DNA from: Acidobacteriota bacterium
GTDB lineage: Bacteria; Acidobacteriota; Vicinamibacteria; Marinacidobacterales; SMYC01
Reading direction: 5' to 3'
NCBI GenBank assembly: GCA_004356105.1
Contig: SMYC01000180.1
Span: forward strand, 1-64,000
DNA: 64,000 nt
The position numbers were made by a program, and so were the translations under genes. Positions within the stretch are counted from its first letter, which is position 1; each line of letters starts with the position of its first letter. Shown one piece after another: positions 59,262-64,000 of this stretch. The notes beneath the pieces are model-generated. The model did not search any database. It was not told where the DNA came from and saw only the letters and a program-made list of their open reading frames with translations.

Positions 59262-59856
59262 AGCTCAGAACCCTCGGGCGCTGCGTCACGCTCATGGGGT
59301 GTGACGTCCTCGCAGTCGGGGCTCGCGAAGCTCTCATCGAATGACGCCAGCTCCCCAGCTTTATGTGACGAAAACAAAGCCGCCTCGCGGTCTCCGGCGA
59401 GTTCGACGTGAGCGATCATATGTCCACGTCCCGAGCATTAGATTCGAGCATTCGTATTCGCCGGTCTCTGAGCAACGTTGGATTCCACAGTTTAGGCCGC
59501 GGCACGTCCGACGAATGAGCCGAACGGCGATCTACGATCGGCATCCATCTGAGCGGGTACAGAGAGTGACATTGCTCCACTTCCCGTCAAACATATGGAA
59601 AGCTACAGCTTGAGTGGGACTTTTTCGATCTTGCGTTTGATGATGGTTGGCAGGATCAGACGGCGGAGACTCGCGCCCTTGTGCCGAGTTCCAACTCGGG
59701 TGATCGTGTCATATCGATCCGTACTATTGAGTCGTCAGTTCCTGGAAGTCCGATGAGTCTCCAAACAGCACAAGTTGAGCACAAGTCGAGTGCCTGAACA
59801 TTGTCACCTGTCGTCACGGGCACCTTCGAAGTCGAAGTGCGTCAGTCACTTCGACC
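59262..59856. other. Gene-poor stretch upstream of the helicase operon
   Basis: No coding region can be supported. A 90-codon plus-strand frame at 59341-59613 has no recognisable motif or ribosome-binding site. A perfect 9-bp hairpin (GTCGAAGTG, seven-base loop, CACTTCGAC) at 59831-59855 lies two bases from the tRNA-like fragment and may have been its processing or termination hairpin. The operon promoter should lie in the first part but is not evident. Confidence 0.5.
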
Positions 59857-59920
59857 TGGTACCGGGGGCGGGACTCGAACCCGCACACCTTGCGGTAGGG
59901 GATTTTCAGTCCTCTGCGTT
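59857..59920 (-). tRNA. Partial tRNA-Leu-like sequence (3' two thirds, anticodon GAA), probably non-functional
   Basis: On the minus strand: ACGCAGAGGA-CTGAAAA-TCCCC anticodon arm, an extended variable region, a perfect T arm GCGGG-TTCGAGT-CCCGC, then CCCCGGTACCA with encoded CCA. The long variable region is that of tRNA-Leu, yet the loop reads GAA (Phe), and the anticodon stem has an A-C mismatch. No 5' acceptor strand complementary to CCCCGGT is found upstream. It is best read as a tRNA end left at an integration site, containing the right copy of the 17-bp repeat. Confidence 0.5.
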
Positions 59921-60019
59921 CGCGTACTCGTGAAATTGTCCACGGGCGACTGAGAACGCGCGCGTACAGGTGCGGAGCCGCAAAGAAAAAATCGCGACTC
60001 CGCGCCTTTTATGTCGAAG

Positions 60020-61045
60020 TTAGCGCGTGCCGATGACGACGTTCGAGTAGATGGCGTCTTCTGGCGTTTCGGCGCGGCCCGCGGCTCCTAGCTCGATTCG
60101 GTGGATGACCGGGTTGTAGGCGCGTGGATAGTGGAAGAAGAAGATCTCGCGATCGTCGATGAATAGACGGCTGACGAGAACCTCTCCTTCGCGTCCCCAC
60201 TCCAAGCGGATGCGGTAGGTCTTCTCGACTTTCCAGCCGCGGAAGGTGCTTCCTACATCGGTTTGACGCCCTTGCGTGATGAAACGGAGTCGGAGCCATC
60301 GGTCGTTGATGGAGCTCCGGCCGTCGAGCTTCTGCAGGCTTACGCGGAAGCGGTTGCTCGTCATGTTGCTCCCGAGGCTGGGATCCCACATGAAGAACAG
60401 ATGCCGTGGGTCGCGCGTGGGGTTGCGGATGTCGAGACCCGAGATGTCGAACTCGAGAAAGCCGGACTCGATCGTCTCCATGTCGTACACGATGAAGTTC
60501 GAGCTTGCGATGACTTTCCAACCTTCTGGCGTGAACTCGCCGCCGCCGACATCGCCCAAGCTCGAGCCGCCGGTCAGAGGATCGAAAAGCAGCACTTGAT
60601 CGGTGCTTCCCCTCGTACTCGCCCCGCCCTGGAACGAGAAGTTCCCGACGCTCGAGAAAGCGCCGGTGGTCGTCCCCACGCTTGCTCGGGCGCGCCAGAA
60701 GAACTGTCCGCTGGCGAGCTCCGAGCCAGCCGTCCAAGACGTCTGACCGGAGCCCTGGGGAATGTTGCTTGCCTGGGCGATGATAGTTCCGAACGCGTTG
60801 TCGGTGGCGATTTGGAACGTGTAAGTTGCGACGCCGCTCCCACCTGTGACTTGCACGTTCGAGACGGTGAGCGTGACTTGGCCCGAGACTTGCGCCTCGT
60901 TCGCCGGACTCACCGGGGTTGGCGCCGAGATGGTGATGCTCACACTGGTAGTGCCGCCGCCGCCTCCACTGCCGCTGTCGCTGCACCCGCCGAGCGAAAA
61001 CCCCGCCACGACGAGCATGGCCAAACGACTCAGTTGTCGAATCAT
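60020..61045 (-). CDS. Surface lipoprotein with Fn3-like and jelly-roll-like domains (copy 2 of a tandem pair)
   Basis: A 341-residue lipoprotein: signal peptide with lipobox FSLGGC (Cys 21), a Gly/Ser linker, an Fn3-like domain (about 38-135: TPVSPANEAQVSGQVTLTV ... YTFQIATDNAFGTII ... FFWRARASVG), then a C-terminal beta-sandwich resembling lectin/LamG-type modules (WLRLRFITQGRQ, YRIRLEWGREGEVLVSRLFIDD). It is aligned end to end with its 341-residue neighbour at 61068 and clearly arose by tandem duplication. The role is unknown; carbohydrate binding is plausible for the C-terminal fold. Confidence 0.8.
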   Translation of the reverse strand: MIRQLSRLAMLVVAGFSLGGCSDSGSGGGGGTTSVSITISAPTPVSPANEAQVSGQVTLTVSNVQVTGGSGVATYTFQIATDNAFGTIIAQASNIPQGSGQTSWTAGSELASGQFFWRARASVGTTTGAFSSVGNFSFQGGASTRGSTDQVLLFDPLTGGSSLGDVGGGEFTPEGWKVIASSNFIVYDMETIESGFLEFDISGLDIRNPTRDPRHLFFMWDPSLGSNMTSNRFRVSLQKLDGRSSINDRWLRLRFITQGRQTDVGSTFRGWKVEKTYRIRLEWGREGEVLVSRLFIDDREIFFFHYPRAYNPVIHRIELGAAGRAETPEDAIYSNVVIGTR

Positions 61046-61067
61046 GATGATGGCTCCTCGTTAATGA

Positions 61068-62093
61068 CTAGTCTCGGCGCACGATGATCAAGTTGCTATA
61101 AATAGCGTCGATAATCGATTCACCGCGTTCGCCGATGCCGAGCTCGATGAAGTGAGTATTCGGCTGGTAGGCGCGGTTGTAACCTAAGGACATGATCTCC
61201 ATGCCATCGAGGAAGACACGAGCCCGGTTTGCCGCGCCGGAAGGGCGCCAGTCCACACGAAAGGTATAAACCTGGCCAGGGTTCCAGTTCGTGAAGTTCG
61301 TGCCGGCCTCTTCCTCCCGGCCTTGCGAGATCCAGCGGAATCGCATGAAGGGCGGGTTGTGCGGGTTGTTCCAGAGTTTTTGGAGGTGGACGCGGAACGG
61401 GTTCGAACGGAACCCTCCTGCCGTAGGGTCCCACATGCCCATCAGCATATGGGAGGCTTCGTTGGCGCCGCGTGGCGTCAGGCCCACGTTCTGCCATTCC
61501 ACATAGCCGTTAACGATGGTCGGGACTTCGTAGCGAATGAAGTCGCCATTGGTGTTGACGCGCCACCCGTTCGGCGTAAAGCTGCCGCCGAATTGCCGGC
61601 CGACCGTCATGCCGTTTGTCAGGACATCGGTGACCACGACCGTCTCGCCAGCACCGGTGCCCGCGCCGGTGCCGAGAACGAATTGCGCGACGACGGACCA
61701 TGAGCCGACGGTGCTGGCCGAGATGCCGCGCGCTCTCCAGAAATAGGTGTCGAGGCCGAGGGCGGAGCCGAGCGTCCAACTGGTTTGACCCGACCCTTGC
61801 ACGATGCCGTCGGCTTGCCGGAGGATGCTGGCGAAGGCTTGGTCGGTCGAGACTTGAAACGTATACGTTATGGTGCTCCCGTCGCTTGCGGTGGCGTTGG
61901 TTACGGTGAGCGTCGGAGGATTATCTCCAATCGGGGAAGATGAGTTTGGGCTGACGATGCCCGGTGCAGAAATCGTGACGGTTACGGTCGTGGTGGTGCC
62001 GCCGCCGCCGCTGTCTCCGCAGCCGATGGCGACGGCAATGACTAGGGTGAGCAAGACTCCAAAGCTGAAGCGTCTGAGTGGTTGAGTGCTCAT
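61068..62093 (-). CDS. Surface lipoprotein with Fn3-like and jelly-roll-like domains (copy 1 of a tandem pair)
   Basis: A 341-residue paralogue of the gene 22 bp downstream. Lipobox AVAIGC (Cys 25), Gly/Thr linker, Fn3-like domain (YTFQVSTDQAFASIL, QGSGQTSWTLGSALGLDTYFWRA as two shorter blocks), and the same C-terminal module (FRWISQGREEEAG, YTFRVDWRPSGAANRARVFLDG, YNRAYQPNTHFIELGIGERGES). Shared blocks such as QGSGQTSWT, MWDP, FRVxLQKL and DAIYSN mark the family. The two genes form an operon. Divergence is high enough that the duplication is not recent. Confidence 0.8.
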   Translation of the reverse strand: MSTQPLRRFSFGVLLTLVIAVAIGCGDSGGGGTTTTVTVTISAPGIVSPNSSSPIGDNPPTLTVTNATASDGSTITYTFQVSTDQAFASILRQADGIVQGSGQTSWTLGSALGLDTYFWRARGISASTVGSWSVVAQFVLGTGAGTGAGETVVVTDVLTNGMTVGRQFGGSFTPNGWRVNTNGDFIRYEVPTIVNGYVEWQNVGLTPRGANEASHMLMGMWDPTAGGFRSNPFRVHLQKLWNNPHNPPFMRFRWISQGREEEAGTNFTNWNPGQVYTFRVDWRPSGAANRARVFLDGMEIMSLGYNRAYQPNTHFIELGIGERGESIIDAIYSNLIIVRRD

Positions 62094-62228
62094 AGGGGTC
62101 GATCTAACCTCCGGGAAGAGTTGTGGTTCGCGACAAAAGTTTTAGTATTGGGCCAGCCAAATCGTGTAGATTATCACAAGATGAAAGATCCACCCATTTG
62201 CCACCCATAGTGCCGGCAGGAGACTCTA

Positions 62229-63206
62229 CTGAAAGTTCTCGTCACGGGTGCCAACGGGTTCACAGGAAGCCACTTAGCCCGCCTGCTCCGGGAGGCCGGC
62301 CACGAGGTTCGTGCCCTCGTCCGCGCCTCGAGCGATCGGTCGTTGCTCGAGGGTCTCGACGTCGAGTGTTTCGAGGGTGAGCTCACGAACCCGGCTAGTT
62401 TGCGCGCGGCGGTTTCCGGGGTGGAGCGTATCTTCCACATCGCCGCCGTCTACCGGGAAGCCAAGCTTCCGGACAGCTACTACCGCGAGGTCAACGTGGA
62501 AGGCACGCGCCTTCTTGCCGAGGCTTCGCTCGGAGAAGGCGGCATCCCGTTTCTCTATTGCAGCACCTGCGGGGTCCACGGTGAAGTGGAGCCTCCGGCC
62601 GACGAAGCCTCTCCCTACAATCCCGGGGACATCTACCAACAGACGAAAGTAGAAGCTGAACGGGTCGTTTTCGCGCTTCACCGGGATCGCGGTTTGCCCG
62701 TGGTCGTGTTGCGGCCCGTGGGCATTTACGGTCCCGGCGACCGCCGTTTTTTGAAGCTCTTTCGAGGCGTTGCCAAGAAACGCTTTCCGATGATCGGCAA
62801 AGGAGACGTGTTCTACCACCTCACCTATGTGGAGGACGTTGCGCGCGGTTTCATGCGGGCAGGTGATACCCCGAGCGCTTTTGGCGAAGCGTTCATCCTT
62901 GCCGGTCCGGAATACGTCACCGTGCGCGAGCTCATTGCCCTCATCGCGAAAAAGGCCGGTGTTGCGCCGCCGCGCTTCCGCTGGCCGTCGATGCCGCTCT
63001 ACGCCGCCGCGGCGATTTGCGAGGACGTTTGCCGGCCGCTCGGCATCGAGCCTCCGCTCTACCGACGCCGGCTCGATTTCTTTCTCAAGCATCGCGCGTT
63101 CAAAATCGACAAAGCCAAGAAGGAGCTCGGCTGGGAGCCCGAAGTCGACCTCGAGAGCGGTATCGAGCAAACGCTGCAGTGGTATCGAGAGGCCGGGTGG
63201 GTCTAA
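62229..63206 (+). CDS. NAD-dependent sugar epimerase/dehydratase with apparent CTG start
   Basis: A 325-residue extended SDR enzyme. The NAD-binding VTGANGFTGSHLARLL starts six residues in, the active-site YQQTK (YxxxK) is near residue 137, and RPVGIYGPGDRRFLKL is the family block. The frame has no ATG, GTG or TTG upstream of the Rossmann motif; an in-frame TAG lies at 62208. AGGAG at 62218-62222 is six bases before CTG 62229, giving LKVLVTGANGF, where a Met is expected. Either CTG initiates or the A of ATG was miscalled. It resembles hopanoid-associated or nucleotide-sugar epimerases. Its stop is 11 bp from the acyltransferase gene. Confidence 0.85.
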   Translation: MKVLVTGANGFTGSHLARLLREAGHEVRALVRASSDRSLLEGLDVECFEGELTNPASLRAAVSGVERIFHIAAVYREAKLPDSYYREVNVEGTRLLAEASLGEGGIPFLYCSTCGVHGEVEPPADEASPYNPGDIYQQTKVEAERVVFALHRDRGLPVVVLRPVGIYGPGDRRFLKLFRGVAKKRFPMIGKGDVFYHLTYVEDVARGFMRAGDTPSAFGEAFILAGPEYVTVRELIALIAKKAGVAPPRFRWPSMPLYAAAAICEDVCRPLGIEPPLYRRRLDFFLKHRAFKIDKAKKELGWEPEVDLESGIEQTLQWYREAGWV

Positions 63207-63217
63207 GATGTCTCGGA

Positions 63218-63988
63218 ATGGACTCCACCACGCAACCTAATGACGCGCGCATCCCGATCGCGCAAAAAGAGCTCTCGGACGTCAATAAGAGCAAGATCCA
63301 AAAATATGGCGAGCTCGTCATCGGCCGACCGGGGCTCGGAGCGATGGTCGGCTACGAGCTCGTGATGCTCTTGTCGGCTTGGGTCCCCGGGGCCCTGGGG
63401 CTCTTTCTCAGAAGCAAGCTCTACCCGCGCCTTCTCGGCGCCTGCGGCCGGAACGTCCTGTTCGGGCAAAACGTGGTGCTGCGCCATCCGCGAAAAATCC
63501 GCATCGGAAACGACGTGGTTGTGGATGACAACGTGCTCCTCGACGCGAAGGGCGTCGACAACACGGGGATCCAGCTCGACGACGGGGTCTTCATCGGGCG
63601 CAACACGATCCTTTCGTGCAAGAACGGGGATATCCATCTCGAAGAGCGCGCCAATATCGGCTTCAATTGCGAGATCTTCTCCGCGGACAAGGTAACGGTA
63701 GGGAAGGACGTCATGCTCGCGGCCTATGTCTACCTCGTCGGCGGCAACCACATGCACGACCGTGTCGACATCCCTGTGTCGCAGCAAGGCCGCATCGGGC
63801 TTCCCATACGCATCGGCGACGGTTGCTGGCTCGGAGCCCACGCGGTCGTGGGCGGCGGGGCTCATGTGGGCGAGCATGCTATTATTGGCGCTGGCGCGGT
63901 CGTACTCGAAGAGGTGCCGGCCTATTACGTCGCTGCCGGCGTTCCGGCGAAGCTGATACGCGATAGACGCCAATCAACTGAAAGCTGA
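63218..63988 (+). CDS. Left-handed beta-helix acyltransferase (hexapeptide family)
   Basis: A 256-residue hexapeptide-repeat protein. The N-terminal helical region carries a hydrophobic segment (GAMVGYELVMLLSAWVPGALGLFL). The beta-helix follows (IRIGNDVVVDDNVLL, VFIGRNTILSCKNGDI, VTVGKDVMLAAYVYLVGGNHMHD) with the C-terminal IGDGCWLGAHAVVGGGAHVG, IGAGAVVLEEVPAYYVAAGVPAKLI. His in GGNHMHD and the GVPAK ending are typical of O-acetyltransferases such as colanic-acid or capsule modifiers. It pairs with the epimerase upstream, pointing to surface polysaccharide synthesis. The window ends 12 bases later. Confidence 0.88.
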   Translation: MDSTTQPNDARIPIAQKELSDVNKSKIQKYGELVIGRPGLGAMVGYELVMLLSAWVPGALGLFLRSKLYPRLLGACGRNVLFGQNVVLRHPRKIRIGNDVVVDDNVLLDAKGVDNTGIQLDDGVFIGRNTILSCKNGDIHLEERANIGFNCEIFSADKVTVGKDVMLAAYVYLVGGNHMHDRVDIPVSQQGRIGLPIRIGDGCWLGAHAVVGGGAHVGEHAIIGAGAVVLEEVPAYYVAAGVPAKLIRDRRQSTES

Positions 63989-64000
63989 TGTTTGGAAACA

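Noticed and set aside
59341-59613. 90-codon plus-strand frame upstream of the helicase operon
   Set aside because: No ribosome-binding site, no motif, and an Arg/His-rich composition typical of chance frames.
59972-60010. Terminator for the lipoprotein operon
   Set aside because: A 10-bp stem (GCGGAGCCGC/GCGACTCCGC) exists, but the T run is on the plus-strand side, where no gene precedes it; on the minus strand there is no U tract.

Overview
The window looks like a chromosomal stretch of a high-GC, Gram-negative bacterium. LpxD, a heptosyltransferase-type GT9, a TolC-family channel, a small outer-membrane barrel and lipoproteins all imply an outer membrane. The mix of a membrane Ser/Thr kinase, a PpiD-like chaperone, a PilB ATPase, an Mre/PBP2/RodA cluster and many short interspersed palindromic repeats fits Acidobacteriota best. 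That placement is inference from gene content, not from a marker search.

Layout. (1) 329-6803, minus strand: lpxD-moeA-moaC-penicillin acylase-LysW-like protein-larE, tightly packed or overlapping. (2) 6996-13812, plus strand: a membrane Ser/Thr kinase with a small secreted Ig-like protein overlapping its 3' end, then two large secreted paralogues carrying the same domain. Each paralogue is broken by a single lesion (a frameshift, and an in-frame TGA). (3) 13902-18848: a MacAB-TolC-like tripartite ABC exporter operon. (4) 19120-24333: STAS protein and PpiD-like foldase on the minus strand, then a FecR-type protein and a GAF-GGDEF diguanylate cyclase on the plus strand. (5) 24394-33002: mreB-mreC-mreD-mrdA-rodA for cell shape, then RNase G and a GT9 glycosyltransferase. 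(6) 33003-42609: a small unknown protein with a folded-looking leader, phosphoesterase-aroK-aroA on the minus strand, an RsbW-like kinase, an inositol-phosphatase-family enzyme, a barrel protein, HtrA, a VTT membrane protein and a MEMO1/AMMECR1 pair. (7) 42840-53099: pilB, tRNA-Val, thrS-infC-rpmI-rplT, a coiled-coil protein, zapA, 6S RNA, thiL, an amino-acid permease and gatC-gatA. (8) 53136-59920: a GT2 gene followed by an accessory patch holding a YgiT antitoxin with a toxin remnant, a BrnT/Xre toxin-antitoxin pair, an HsdM remnant and a two-gene minus-strand operon. That operon encodes a RecQ-like helicase fused to a phosphoribosyltransferase domain, and a DprA-like protein. (9) 60020-63988: two tandem paralogous lipoproteins, a sugar epimerase with an apparent CTG start, and a hexapeptide acyltransferase.

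The strongest candidate for an under-described system is the RecQ-PRTase/DprA operon. It combines three activities usually seen separately in competence (helicase, ComFC-like PRTase, DprA). It sits in a patch of toxin-antitoxin and restriction debris, and it is bracketed by near-identical 17-bp direct repeats that resemble a tRNA anticodon arm. Other notable points are the non-AUG starts of infC (ATC) and the epimerase (CTG), a probably leaderless toxin operon, a 6S RNA gene next to zapA, and three families of palindromic intergenic repeats. All names rest on motif reading by eye; no database search was run.
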